Positions 11,242 to 24,299 of a stretch of 64,000 nucleotides of DNA are shown one piece after another. Made by a program: the position numbers and the translations under genes. The stretch covers positions 286,357-350,356 of the forward strand of contig VZRR01007844.1 in NCBI GenBank assembly GCA_013398015.1, read 5' to 3'. The notes under the pieces are model-generated. The model ran no database searches. It was not told where the DNA came from and saw only the letters and a list, made by a program, of their open reading frames with translations. This DNA is from Oreocharis arfaki. Lineage: Eukaryota; Chordata; Aves; Passeriformes; Paramythiidae. The stretch's first letter is position 1. Every line of letters starts with the position of its first letter.

Positions 11242-12603
11242 ATGCGGCAGCATAAAGGACAAAGAAATTTGCATCCACATTTAGATACGTACAAAATGTT
11301 GTGTGCTGGGAAAAAATCTTACTTTGCTGCTGCTGTGTGCATTATTACTGTAACTTCAATGCTCACAGTTTCTTATATGAGGTTACAGAGACTTTCTCAT
11401 CAGCCAAAAGTAATTCAAGAAGGTAGAAGATGTAGAGGGAAAATTGCCAATAGCACAATAACGGCATTAAAAGGTAACAAAACTTTTATTATATCCCCAT
11501 ACTTTGATGACAGAGAAAGCAAAGTCACTCGTCTGATTGGGATTGTTCACCATGAAGATGTAAAACAACTGTATTGCTGGTTCTGCTGTCAGCCCAATGG
11601 AAAGATATATGTATCAAAAGCAAAAATCGATGTTCACTCAGATAGATTTGGATTCCCTTATGGTGCAGCAGATATAGTTTGTTTGGAACCTGAAAATTGT
11701 GATCCGACACATGTATCAATTCATCAGTCTTCACATGGAAATATTGACCAGCTGCCACGATTTGAAATTAAAAACCGCAAGGCTGAGACCTTTTCTGTTG
11801 ACTTCACTGTGTGCATTTCTGCCATGTTTGGAAACTACAACAATGTCTTGCAGTTTATACAGAGTATGGAAATGTACAAGATTCTTGGAGTACAGAAAGT
11901 GGTGATCTATAAGAACAACTGCAGCCATCTGATGGAGAAAGTCTTGAAGTTTTATGTAGAAGAAGGAACTGTTGAGGTAATTCCCTGGCCAATAAATTCA
12001 CACCTCAGGGTTTCTTCTAAATGGCACTTCACACAAGATGGAACACACATTGGCTACTATGGACAAATCACAGCTCTAAATGACTGTATATACCGTAACA
12101 TGGAAAGGAGCAAGTTTGTGGTCCTTAATGATGCTGATGAAATCATTCTTCCCCTTAAGCACCCAAACTGGAAAACAATGATGAGCAGTCTTCAGGAACA
12201 AAACCCAGGGACTAGTGTTTTCCTCTTTGAGAACCATATCTTCCCAGAAACCGTATCTTCTCGCATGTTCAACATTTCGTCTTGGAATACTGTGCCAGGT
12301 GTTAACATCTTACAGCACGTATACAGAGAGCCTGACAGGAAAGATGTAATCAATCCCAGGAAAATGATAGTTGACCCACGTAAGGTGATTCAGACTTCAG
12401 TCCATTCTGTCCTACATGCTTATGGGAACAGTGCAAATGTTCCCATGGATGTTGCTCTCATTTATCACTGTCGGAAGGCCCTTCAAGGAGACCTTCCCAG
12501 GGAATCCCTCATCAGGGATACAACACTGTGGAGATATAACTCGTCATTAATCATGAATGTTAACAAGGTACTATCTCAAACCATGCTGCCAGCTCAAAAG
12601 TGA
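11242..12603 (+). CDS. Glycosyltransferase family 92 protein, type II Golgi membrane enzyme
   Basis: Intact 453-residue protein in one exon. The ATG follows a splice acceptor (CTGCAG at 11236-11241), so the 5' exon(s) are non-coding and the start is well placed. Seen: a short basic cytoplasmic tail, one hydrophobic anchor at about residues 26-46, a stem with sequons (NST, NKT), then a GT92/DUF23 domain from about 184 (VDFTVCISAMFGNY) to about 430. The domain has the metal-binding DxD in LNDADE (D297, D299) and the late IYHCR block (407-411). Many cysteines and further sequons (NCS, NIS, NSS) fit a luminal enzyme. Known: GT92 includes C. elegans GALT-1 and an avian b1,4-galactosyltransferase, cloned from pigeon, that makes Galb1-4Gal ends on N-glycans. 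Inference: this is the candidate ortholog of that avian enzyme. It has no frameshift or stop and runs convergent to FBXW2. Confidence 0.9.
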   Translation: MRQHKGQRNLHPHLDTYKMLCAGKKSYFAAAVCIITVTSMLTVSYMRLQRLSHQPKVIQEGRRCRGKIANSTITALKGNKTFIISPYFDDRESKVTRLIGIVHHEDVKQLYCWFCCQPNGKIYVSKAKIDVHSDRFGFPYGAADIVCLEPENCDPTHVSIHQSSHGNIDQLPRFEIKNRKAETFSVDFTVCISAMFGNYNNVLQFIQSMEMYKILGVQKVVIYKNNCSHLMEKVLKFYVEEGTVEVIPWPINSHLRVSSKWHFTQDGTHIGYYGQITALNDCIYRNMERSKFVVLNDADEIILPLKHPNWKTMMSSLQEQNPGTSVFLFENHIFPETVSSRMFNISSWNTVPGVNILQHVYREPDRKDVINPRKMIVDPRKVIQTSVHSVLHAYGNSANVPMDVALIYHCRKALQGDLPRESLIRDTTLWRYNSSLIMNVNKVLSQTMLPAQK

Positions 12604-12829
12604 AACCTGGGTTATATGGAGGGAGAGTGGAACACTACCTGTATTGTGGGAAGACAGAGGATATAATTTGAAGATCACATTAAATTGATTTCCACATGGA
12701 GTTTACATTTTGCTGCAATTATTTAGGGAATCTATAGCAAAGGCATGAATCATTTAATGGTATCAAGGGTCAATGCAGATTACAGTATTTCTTCTGGGAA
12801 ATGTTCAATTTGTTTTTGGTTAAAACAAT

Positions 12830-12835
12830 AATAAA
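12830..12835 (+). terminator. Candidate poly(A) signal of the GT92 gene
   Basis: Canonical AATAAA about 230 bases after the stop codon at 12601-12603, in an AT-rich 3' flank. Later signals may also be used. Confidence 0.4.
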
Positions 12836-13586
12836 AATCAGTATTTGTCAACTGATTCAAATAATGCAAAACAGTTTTCAACCTATGTATAAAAAGTAGA
12901 ACTACAGTCATTAGTATTAAAGGTAGCATTGCTTAATTCTTGCAATTTGTCACTGGGTTCCAAATTTATATGTATCAATTTGAGTAAAAGGTAAACAAGT
13001 AATTGAGCACAATCTTCCTTTCACTTGTAAAAAAATTAACCCCTTACGTTCTTGGAAATAGTATATGTTAAAGATGTGATGGATTGTAACACTAAGCACA
13101 GCCATTGGAGTTTTGCTGATACAAATGTCTTGTTCAGCTAGGCTTTGGAGACATGTAAGTTTGAGAAGAGTGATCCCACCTCTTCTGAATTACTTAAGTG
13201 GTAAGTGCTGAGTTGTGTTAGAAAGTTTTAATAGAGGCAAGGGATACAGATTTATCTTAAAGATACTTTTGTGAACTGAATAGAACTTATTTTGAGGGAG
13301 AAAAATAGATGGCCAAACAACTCTTATGAAACTTAATAGTTTGTTGTTGGTTTTTTTCCCTGCCACCTTGAAGCCTTGTAGGAAAATGTTTCACGAAATT
13401 TTGACACAAGTTGGATATTAGTCCTTTATGTGATGGGCAAATTGAATTATGTTGCTTCCTTGGGTAGGTGTAAGGGTACAGAAGCTGCATTTTTTCTAAC
13501 TTCTATCTGGAAACAGTGCTAAGTAGTGACTTTTGCTGAAGAGTCAGATGGAAACCAAAGCAAACAAAAAACCATTTGCTCACTTC

Positions 13587-13619
13587 AGTTTCACAGTTTC
13601 AGTTTCACAATTTCAGTTT
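13587..13619 (-). promoter_or_regulatory. ISRE/IRF-like GAAA-repeat element
   Basis: On the minus strand a 14-bp unit built from GAAACTGAAA and GTGAAA is repeated a little over twice, giving several overlapping GAAANNGAAA cores, including GAAACTGAAAC. That is the consensus bound by IRF/ISGF3 factors. It lies between two convergent 3' ends rather than at a promoter, so function is uncertain and it may be a chance microsatellite. Confidence 0.35.
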
Positions 13620-15916
13620 GTTTGATAAGCCCCCAGAACTATATGCATTGCATATGATGTGGCAATATATTAGAACCTTCCTACTGAAGGCACATGTGAA
13701 GGCAGCGATAGCCTGACACTTTGGTGTCTGACAGAGAGAAGTGCGTGTGAGAGCAAGTATGCTTTTTAAAATTTCTACATTAGTGTCATGCTTTCATTCC
13801 TTTATCTACTTGGTAGTGGCACATACCACATAAACTAACCTCACTGTGGAGAATTTCTCTTGTTGCAAGAACCACTGACCACTGTCTTGCTGCATGTTGC
13901 TGAAGTGAGTCTGACTTTGTTTTCTTTACAGCTTAGTAGTTAGCTGGACACAGTAGCAGTGCCTCCCCATCCCTTGCCCACCACGTTCCCTTTCCCCACC
14001 ATTCTTTCTTGGAAGGCTGAGCCTTTCTCAGCCATCTTGTGTTCCACCTCTCTGTGGACTCTGCATCATCAGGGTCACTAATAAAGTAGTTAACCAAGTT
14101 TTCCTGTTTTGCTGATTTGGAAACAAGGACATTTCTGGCAGGCCTCTATTTAATCTTTCAAAGTTAATGCAATGCTGTATAGGTGGCGCCTTCAGAAGAA
14201 GCTGAGTTACTGCACACGTCATAACTATACTGTTAAGAATGGTAAGAACTGGGTTTCAAGGCAAGTTACTGAAAACTTTCTTTCTCATGGAAGCTTTCTT
14301 CATTTTGGAGTGAGACAACAAAAGCTCAAAGCGCTCATCATTTATGCCCCAGATAGTGCAGTTTGAATTGAGAGTTGTGAATTTGGCTTCCGGTTGATAA
14401 AATCCTTGACTACAGGCAACATTTTTCAAAGTAAATTGGTGTGAGTAAAGGTGGGAAAACGGAGTGCTTAAGAGTCTGGCCTTGTATTTAAGAGACTGCT
14501 CCACTGCGACTTTACAGAGCTCCTATGGCATCACTCCAATACTGATTCTTGCATATGAAAACTCCTCTTCATTGGTGTAATTCATACCACATACATTCAG
14601 GAATCTTGGCCTTCATTCAGTATTAAGTATGAAATCAGGTCTCCTTGGACAGTAGGAAGAAAAAAATCACTCTAACAGTAGTAATGCTAGACAGTTTTGT
14701 CTTTTCAAGGGCATGAGTCAATCTTCATGAAAATTCATGTTTTCAAGTTGTGTAAAAAAAAATTGACATTAAGGGGAGAGGAAGGGAGGGAGGAAGGAAG
14801 AGAAACCAACCTAAAGCATTTCTAAAGCGTGTGATGTTGTAGATACAGCTTTTAAGTACATGTCAAATAGCACAAAAGTATGTGGACAAGTATTTACTAC
14901 TCAACAGTTAACCTGTGTACATCAAGTCTCCTATGATGATCAATAAGACCTTTTTCTACTTCGGTGCTTTTCTTCAGACTCTTGATTTTTTTTTTTTTNG
15001 ATGTGGCATTCTGTCATTTGGCCATGCTTTCCAACTCTAACCACTTTAAATGCATTATATTAACTGCAACTTTTGGAGAAAGTGAATGGCTGGTAGCCAT
15101 CATTTAATGTAAGAAAGTGACTTGCTGCAGAGACTGAACATCACCTTCCTGTTCATGTCAACTAGATTATGTTTTAACACAAACTATAGGAAGTAAGGAC
15201 TATAAAATATGGATCAAGCCATTCTGAGTCACCATCAGCGAGTATGATGAATATGTCAGGGGTTCTCCAAGGTTAATCACGATCGCAAGCTCTATCAGAT
15301 AGATGAAAAGTTGCATCATTCTTGCTGAGGAGAGATCGTATTGGCATGTTCCTGAACTTATAACATCTGATCCTAGTTAAAGGACTCATGAGATTCTTCT
15401 GTTTCAAAGGCTAAGTATTTAAAGCTATCATATGGGAAAACATTTTGAAGAGAAAGATTCTGGAGAGAAAGGGTTTGCTATTTTCTCATTTTGGTTAAGC
15501 AGCCATGCACTGTAACTAGTATTTTCTGTTACACATACAAAAACCTATGGTTCTAAAATAGTAGCTTCACCTTCTCTTTCAACAACAACAAAAAAGTCAG
15601 AAGTCAGGTCAAACACAACTTGATTTCAGACGTGACAGCAGATTTGAATGGTTTAAACATAACAAGCTATACTTCAGAGCCCAAGTAGGTATATTTAAAC
15701 ATGAATATAGACAAAAATTTGTGGTGAATACTGTTAGCATGCTGCATTGCATTATGTTCAAAACAACCCGTTCCCAAATGCCCAAATAAAAGTAAATGAT
15801 TGTGCATTGCATGATGATACCATTGGGTGTGCAGCTTTGGTTCATGCAAAGTCTCATTTTATGGACACACTGCTGATAGGCCATATATTCCTGAAGATTT
15901 TGTGTATGTGAGCTTT

Positions 15917-18900
15917 TCAGCCATGTTCTTTCCATAACACCAAATGGATACTATGGTCTGGCATACTGGTGGCAAAAACCAAGCCCGTATCATTTTGGCC
16001 ATTTAGTCCATTTAACCAAGACATTTCACCAGCCAAAAAGCTTGAACCTCTCTTTGACTTTCTATATTCTGGTAAAGGCCAGCGGCTTATCAGTTTTTCT
16101 GTCCTCAAGTCCATTATATACAGGTATCTGTTGTCAAACAGTAGAGCAAATATCTCTCCAAAGCCCAGCAAGGACACATTTGAGAAGTCTGGAGGTTTGA
16201 TAACCCTAGAAGACAAGAAAACAGTGTTAGAATCTCCCTTACAATGTAGTCATGAGCTAAACCAAATCCTGTATGTCTACAGATAATGTGTCTAAACTCA
16301 TCATTCTGAAATAATTTTGAAAGAACTAGATGCAAATCTCAAATTAAGCAACTGAACACTTAGCTACAGTCAGGCCTGTGGTTTCAGTTCTGGCTTTGTG
16401 CATTCACAGACCCATCTGAACCTAAGTAAAGGCTAAGGTTTGAAAGGGATTATTCTGCAGAACACAAGATAAAAAGAGCCATTTCCACATACACACAAAA
16501 GAGCAAATGTACTTGCGTTTTACAGTAAATTTCCGTATGGATTTCATGCCTCAATATCTTTAAACTAAGAGGTAAAAGCTGTTACTATTCTTTTGATCAC
16601 TCTTCCAAACGGCAGAAATAAAGCATAGACATGCTTTCTTGTGATAAGCAGGTTAGATAAATCATCCAGGACTGGTCTTTAGAATGCTGTTTTACTGATG
16701 TTTTATGTTAAATTAAGCATGGGGAGAAATAAAAGTATTTTTTAGTTCCCCAACACCTTTATGATGTGTTCCCTTAATAAATAAAACTTGGAACAGAAAC
16801 TGAAGAGCTGAGTCTTCCACAACTGCCTGCACGTTTGATTACATAATGCACAGAACTGAGGCACAGAAATGTGTGGAGATGAAAATCTGCTCTCTGCAGT
16901 AAGAGACCATCTTTCTCTTTTGAGAGATGGGAGGGTAAACTAAGAGGTGAAATTACTCAGTTATTCTTACTGATAAGAAGCACTTCTTCTGGAGTAGATC
17001 TTTCAAAGGTAGATACTCCACAAATATTCAGGCTATTAGAATTAAGAGTCTGATAGCAGTTCTAAAATGCATTTTTTTCTTTAGTAAGTTATGATCTTTG
17101 ATGCCACCATTTCTAACTCATGCAGCCTGATTCTTTTTGTGGAAATGGACTGCCACCATATTTGGTCCCTTATTGCAGTCTGATAGATTTCACTGTCATT
17201 CCACAGCATTAGCAAGAGTGACAGATCAGTAGTGCTATAAGGAAAAAGAGTCTTTTTAATTTCTTGTCCTGTCAAAGGACCCCCAGAAATGCCTGCTTGG
17301 TTCTCTGTATAGCAGTCTCCATGGTAACATTAGCTCTGGGTCACTACATTTTCACTTTCACAACTGCAGCATTGCAGTCTGATTTAAGTCCATACTGAAG
17401 TGCTTCAGCTTACGGAATGAAAATAGAGAAGAGAACCAGCATGTGACCAGAAACCAAAACAGCAATCAAATTATTCATATTATCAGATGAAAAATTAGAA
17501 TTAAATCTCTCAGTATGTGTAAAGTAAGATGTTTACAGAATTTTTATCAAGATTCTTTTGGTGCACATCTAAAGTAAGTTATTAAAACTAGTATGATCTA
17601 CTTCTTATTTATTCATTGAAGACTGAATCCTAAACCGAATGGTTTACCTGAGAATATCATAGCTGGCAAAGTCCCACTGGTATAATCCTAGTGCTGAGCT
17701 GCACACTATGTATTTACCATCAAAGTGCAGTCTGGGCTGTAGGGAGATGCTCCGGTCTTCAGAAACAGACAGTGTTCTTAAGCACTTACAGTTTATTTCC
17801 CTTCCAATAGGCCAAATCTACAATTAAAAGACAGTTTAGGACCATAGAAAATTCACATTATAAACTGTTAACACAAATAGAGCAAGCCTCACAGTCTCTT
17901 TTTAAGCATCACGTAAATGTGTGCATGGGTATTTTTCAGAAATATTTATCTCTTTCAGGTAGGAACATCAATTCTTCAAGTGACTTGTCTAACAGTATAG
18001 GTGCAGCATGTGTTCTTTCTAGCCTAAAAAATCCCAGTGAAAATGGGTACTTTAAAGAATGGCAAAAAAAATACTCAAAACACAAAAAACCACCCAGTTG
18101 GGACAGAAATATAACAGTGTTTCAGTTACAAAGCACTTCTATAGCCACAAACTTACAGCACCCTCCAACTCCAAAGTCCCCAACAGTAACAGTATTTGCA
18201 GTTAAGTGCTTCACTGTCAAGTTAACACAATAAGCATGAACTGAAAGCACAGATTCTTCGCATTACCATTCTTGTAGAGCTATCATTTAAAACTAAATGC
18301 TAAGAAGAGCATTGAAAAATTAGCTTCCAACGAGTTTCATGTTCTGCACACAGCCTGTAAAGCGGGAAATGTGGGAAAACATAAAGCCTTCTATTATTTG
18401 TAAACTTCAGCCAAGAAGTACTCAAGCTTTTTATTTCCCAATGAACCAAAATAATACATGCATGATATATGGAACATACCTTGATTTCATACTTATCTGC
18501 ACTTAGGAGAATATAATCCCCAGGACTATGCATAAGAGATTTGACTTTGCACTTCTGCAAAACGACCTGTAATTGAAGGATGGTAATGATTTATGCTGAT
18601 GCTATTAAATAAACAAACTTTCATTTGCATTTTTCACTTCACTGACCACCTGCATACCGTGTAGCCGTGTATAAAGGCAGTACTTTTAGCAACTGAAGGA
18701 AAACTACAGTTTACACTCTTCTTGTTCCTACTAGTCACAACTTACTGTATTAATAAGCGAACATATATACTTCACCTGTAGTCACACCCCCCACCAACTT
18801 CTGAAATAACCAGAAAAAAAATATTGTTTCATGCTCAGATGTTTGTTATCAAGATCATTAGATTTTTTTACATAATTTTTAAAGCAGTATTCTTTCAGAA

Positions 18901-21900
18901 CCAGTTTTTATTCAGTCTTTGAATCAAACACTGCTTCCTAGTATTAGCCCAGCTGCTTTGGAATTGAAATATCTTCAATGGTCTGAAAGGTTTAATTACA
19001 GCTTAAATATTTTTTCTGTTGAAATGTTATTTTGTAGTTTTTCCAGATGTTCTTCAGATTCTAAACCTAGCTGCAGGGTTAGGATTAGGAAACAAAATTT
19101 AGAACACGTTACAAATTTTGTGCAATTAAGTGTGTGATATTAATTAGAAATCAATAGTCCCACCTTAGTGACCCATTCTGTGTGTCCAGTAAGGGTATTC
19201 AGGCACGTTCCTGTTGATAAGGCCCATACTTTCACAGTGAAGTCTGCAGAGCCACTGACCAGAATATCAAGTTCATCATTGTAATCCACACTAAAAACTT
19301 CAAGCAAAGACGGAACTAAATAAGGAAAACCAGTCTCTATGCATGCATTTTTCTGTGAGACACTAGTAGCCTCTGTATGAATTTAGCAGCCTCTAAATTC
19401 ATATGCTACTACATCTTTAATTGTTGTTCTTGAACTGTATACATGACTTGTTGCTCTGAATGTCTAAGTTTACATTGCAAAATTACTGTGGCTTTTTTTC
19501 CCAAATTAAGAGCACGTATATCAGTGGTTCCTTTATGGCTGGATAATGGCAAAGTGTAACTTAAGTTAGCTCCTATTCACAGTTTTAGTAAGACAATTCC
19601 AGCAGGATTAGTACGTTTTATAGATACAGGGGAAAAAAACTACAGCTGAGTTGAGTATATTTTTAAGTACACGACAAAGAATTTAATTATGAGGGAAATG
19701 CAAATACGTATTCCCAGGTCCTATTTTGCTCATGTCCAGTCTGGGAATAGAAAGAATGGCCATGGCCATATACGCCCTGCTACCTAAGGTTTGCACCTCT
19801 TTGAGACTTGAAGCTACTGAATAACCATGACATTTAGTGTTACTTCTCTGCAATTGCAAAACGCTACATGGCTAAACTTTGGCATATTCAAGGGCAAATT
19901 TATATCTGTTCTGGTCACTTCCCCTGTCGAGGGGAACTGAGGTGATTCAGGTGACAGAACAGCGGCTGAACAAACCAAAAAAAGCTAGTGTGCAAAAAGC
20001 TAACTTGAATTATATTTTGTTTGATGATGATGTACGCTACTTGACTGGTGAAATTACAATTTTAAAAATTTCAACATACCTGCACCAGTATGTCCTCTAA
20101 AATGCTGTGTCTTTGCCCCAGAGCTCCATTCCCAACAGGCTACTGTGTTATCAAAAGATCCTGTTACAAGCTTTTGTTCATCAAACTTCACTGCAGCACA
20201 AGTGTGTGTCTGGATACCATATATGCACTGACCTGTGCTTACATCCCACAGTTTTGCAGACAAGTCATCTGATCCTAGAATATAAAAGAACAGGATAATT
20301 GGAAGCAAAGAGTAAATAATATTTCTGATCCTATACTCGTCTTTGTTTGTCTTAAATAAAAGTATTTTCATGGAATCGCAGAATGGTTATGGTTGGAAGT
20401 GACCTCTAGAGGTCAACTCTTCCAATCCCGCTACTCAAACAGGGCCACCTACAGCCAGCTGCCTAGGACCATGACCAGACAGCTTTTCAGTGTGACCAAG
20501 AATGGATGCTGCACAATCTCCTTGGGCAACCTGTGCTCAATCACTCTCATCGTAAAAATGTAAAAGAACAAATCACTCTCACAGTAAAAAAAGTGTTTTA
20601 AAGGGAACCTCCTGTTTCACTGCCTCTTGTCCCATCATTGAGCACCACTGAAAAGAGCTTGGCTACATCTTCTCTGCACCCTCACTTCAGGTATTTCTGT
20701 ACATTAATAGCATCCTGAACCCTCTCTTCTTCAGGATAAGAAGTCCCAGCTCTCTGAGCCTTTCTCCATGTCAAAGATGCTCCAGTCCCTTCATCATCTT
20801 CATGACCTTTTGCTGGACTCTCCAGTGTGTCCCTGTTTCTACTGAGGAGCCCAAAACCCCAAATATACTCCACCAGGCCTCACCAGTGTTGAGAAGAGGG
20901 GAACGAGCACTCCGCTCAACCTGCTGGCAAGTCCTCCTAAAGCAGCCAATGATATCATTGGCCTTCTTTACAGCAAGGGAACGCTGGGGCTTATGTTCAC
21001 TTGGTGTCTACAAGGACCCCTGGGTCCTTTTCTGCCAAGCTGCTTTCCAGTTTGGTGGCCCCTACCATATACTGGTGCTGTGGAGTTGATCGACTTCAGG
21101 TGCAGGGCTTGGCACTTCCCCTTGTTGAACTTTTTCTCATTAAATAGTACTTTCAAGCTGTCTGAATGGGAAATGGCCTAGTTTTAAGTCTCAGCGCTAC
21201 AGCAAAGCCGCTTATTTTCATGTTAATGAAGCTACTACATATCTGTCCTTCCAGTTTCTTCACACTCTTTTATCACCTTCTGTAGATTCGGGCACTACCT
21301 CTGACCGACAGCATCTACTGAAACAGATGCATGGAAGTTTCACATGACACGTCACTCTCAGGTTTGCAGAGCCACTGACTATACTGTAAGCTTTAGTTTC
21401 TTTCAGGAAGGAAAGGGGTCCGCCAAATGTAGAAATACAGATGAACACCAGGCCCCATATCCTGCCACTTTCTTTTCCCTACTTGAAGCTCCTTTTTTTT
21501 AAACTGCTAGCTTTGGAAAGCAAAATAAAACCCCGGACTCCTTACACCTGCTTTTCTCTCCTGGGGGTTTCAGCACAAGAGTCAGGAAGTTTTCACAATG
21601 CTGTTTTCTGTGTATAACATTCACTGCTGAGTAGGTAAGTGAAAGACTAGCTAGAATTTAGTTGTTGGCTTCTAGCAAACATCCTAATGTACCGACAAAT
21701 GTGCGACTGAAGTCAGTATTTCCGACTTAGTGTATAACATTGTCATTCCAAATGATTGGAAAATCCTTGGAATATGCTCTGACAGCGGTTCATTGTAACT
21801 CTGTTATTATTCTTTTGTACTAAGGCTTCATATATTTTCTGTCTGTTACTTAAGTTCTAACTGAAATCTTGAAGTCTATACTCTTCAGGGACGAAGCTGA

Positions 21901-22934
21901 AATTATGTGCAAGTCAGACTAGCAGCAAGGTTAAATCTAGTCTACAGCACTTAATAAAGCACTTATGTTAAGAACGGAAAGCGCTTACGGCCTTGTTTCA
22001 AGGAAGAAGATCCGACATTTTCTTTTGAATTGAATTGAAAGCTATTATCTAAGAGGATAGCTAACATACCTGTACTTCTCAAATGGGCTTACTTACAGTA
22101 ACAGCATAATCAAAATCATAGAGCGGTCTGGATTGGAAGGGCCCTTAAAAACCATTTCATTCCAACCACCCTGCCATGGGCCGGGACAATGATGCCTGCT
22201 GTTACTATTTCTTTATCCAACAAAGAAACTGGTCTCCTTGTGTTCTTATTACAGTGACTAATGAGTTTATTAGTACACCAGGTCTTTCAGAAATTTTTTT
22301 TAAAAAAGTAATTTTGAATCATCATCTGTGTTCACACTATGAAAATAATTTGTCTGATAAAAGAAAAGCAAATTGTTATTAATCTTATGAGGAGGAAGAG
22401 AAAACAAAGAATTTTAAGACTCCCAAGTTGTCTGTCCTTCCTACCTGTACACAGAAGTCCATCTTTATAGTAAAGTGCATATACTCTGGCACTGTGTCCA
22501 ATTAAAGAGGATGTCTCAAAGGCTTCGTGGTCCTTCAGTTGCTTCATCCTTAAAATAGCTTTTAGGTAAACCTTCTTCCAGTGTAGAGGATCCTGAACAG
22601 AGTCATCTATCTGCCAACCCAAATTCTTACATGCAGTCTGCCACACCTCTGTACAGGCACTTATAACCTTGTTCCACTGCTTAGAGACGAGGCAACATGT
22701 GAGTAAGGTCTGCGGATCAAGCCATTTTAACAGATAAAAACTAAGTTCCAATGGAAGAAGTTTGAGGAAGTCCCTCTTGAGGAGAATCTCTAGATTATTG
22801 GAGAGGTGCCTGAGCTGGACTGCTCCACTCAAGCTAATCAGGTGATCCAGAGTTTCATTTTTCTGCAAGTCCGTCAGAGAAAGAAATGCAATAGAAATGT
22901 TATCAAGCCATGCTTCAAAGTCCTTTTTCTCCAT
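15917..22934 (-). CDS. FBXW2: F-box and WD-repeat protein 2 (SCF ubiquitin ligase substrate receptor)
   Basis: Six coding exons, all with GT-AG borders: 22445-22934, 20080-20274, 19164-19297, 18480-18566, 17648-17817 and 15917-16205. They sum to 1365 nt, 454 codons plus stop, the length of human FBXW2. Residues 1-56 form the N-terminal region (MEKKDFEAWLDNIS...). The F-box lies at about 57-100 (LLPLELSFYLLKWLDPQTLL), and WD repeats run from about 145 (GHSARVYALYYKDGLL) to the end at LVLWKEHG. Near-identity to the mammalian protein makes the call secure. Known role: the F-box binds SKP1 in a CUL1 ligase and the propeller recruits substrates for ubiquitination. The first coding exon begins at an acceptor (first base 22954), so a 5'UTR exon lies in the CpG island at 24.45-24.8 kb. 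Intron 1 contains CR1 copies. Nothing is broken. Confidence 0.97.
20371..21165 (-). mobile_element. CR1 LINE 3' portion in an FBXW2 intron
   Basis: Read on the minus strand this is CR1. It shows the gene-end motif at 20371-20400 (cagaatggttatggttggaa on plus), the 'caacctgtgctcaatcact' region near 20529, the 'agtcccagctctctgagcc' block near 20742 and the block near 20945 (gccaatgatatcattggcc). It reaches to the sequence around 21100-21135 that corresponds to 'aacaaggggaagtgcc'. It is a few hundred bases longer than the other copies here, is diverged, and has no intact ORF. Confidence 0.85.
22113..22195 (-). mobile_element. Short CR1 3' end fragment
   Basis: The plus strand shows the typical reverse complement of a CR1 terminus: 'tcatagagcggtctggattg' then 'aagggcccttaaaaaccatt' and 'ccaaccaccctgccatggg'. 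Only the last ~80 bases of the element remain, in the first FBXW2 coding intron. Confidence 0.75.
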
Positions 22935-22954
22935 AAGGTTATGGAAAAATTTAC

Positions 22955-24299
22955 CTGTGATACATCAAAATACTGTATTAGTTCCGTTCAGAAAATAAGG
23001 TAATAATCACATCTCTATTACTGGTACATCAGTATTCCAAATGGCATGTTAACACATAGACTGAAGTGACCAAATGCATTTTAAAATATTCTTTAGGTTA
23101 GGACTAAGCACTTGCATGCACCTTGAACTATCATTCGTCCCACACCAGACTTAAAAGTAAATTGTATGTAGCTAGTGAACATTAGCATTCATTATGAATG
23201 TTAACATATTTCTTGTTTTAGATTAACACTTTCAAATTCTGAGTCCAATAAGGTAGGGGTTAGTTTAAGTTTTAAACCTATTATAACTAACAAACATTGT
23301 CTTAGAGTTTACTTGTGGATTATACTCATGGATAAAAGGAAAAAACCAGAGCACATAAGCAGAGTGATAAGCTAGTTACTAACAGAATTTACTCCTATCT
23401 TTGTCCTGAATGATTTTAAATACGAAGCAGGTAACTAGTTAGTTTTGAAAAAACATATAAAGAGATGCCTGACAAACTGTGTTGGAGGATACGTTAGTCA
23501 TCTTTCTATTTGGCCCAAGTAAAGACCTGAGCTTGTGCTGGTTTAACATCAGTTTTGACTTGTCTGCACCACTTTGACCTAAAAGCATTAAAAAAATCCT
23601 GTTGGCTTTTTTACCCCCTATTTTCTCAGTTTATTTCCACTGAGACTTAACTGTGAAATTGAATACTACCTCCTGAACTACATCCTGTATGCACTGATAC
23701 TATCCTGTGACATCTCAAGTTCCTTCAATGACCTGGGATCATTGATTAACAAGGTAAACATCAGGTAAACATCAGGTAAACAGTTAAAAAATAATATTTA
23801 TTTATTTTCTCTGGAAGGTCTAGTTCATTAGACAACTGTCTGAATTTCATTGCAGCACCCAAACTGAAAGAACTGATGTATCTGAGTGGGATTCAATAGT
23901 ATGTTTATTTCTATACACACATTTCACCGTCATAGAGTAAGATCTTAGAGTACCCCTCTTAACAGGGTATAGAGTACAGTCGTCACTATAAAAGGCTGCA
24001 CGTGGCACGCAATTGGTGGTAAAAAACACAGAGTTCTGGATGTCAAATGCACAGAAGCAGCTACTCCTATCAAGTCATAAGTTCACTACAGTAACTTTTA
24101 CTGCAGACAGCACTTACCAGCTTTCCTCAGCCCATATGGCAGTGAATATAGTTGCTGTTCAAACAGGCATGTGTTCTCTTTAAAACAAGTAAAAAATTCT
24201 AATAGGTCGACTACGAATAAAAACTCCGTGAGCTCCAAGGCGTTTGTTGTATGCAATACGTGAAGCCAATACTGAAGTTAAGGGCTACTGTGAGGCCGC
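22955..24299 (-). other. FBXW2: FBXW2 5'UTR intron
   Basis: No coding exon is seen between the acceptor of the first coding exon and the CpG island. A small direct repeat of a 12-bp unit (ggtaaacatca plus one base, about 2.8 copies) lies at about 23751-23785. Confidence 0.5.

Larger units (their letters stand above)
12604..15916. other. Convergent 3' regions of GT92 (+) and FBXW2 (-)
   Basis: No coding sequence seen. The left part should be GT92 3'UTR and the right part FBXW2 3'UTR, with the boundary unknown. It contains a GTTTC repeat (13587-13619), a purine-rich stretch near 14775-14802 and an assembly N after a T run at 14999. Short ORFs here have no recognisable family. Confidence 0.5.
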
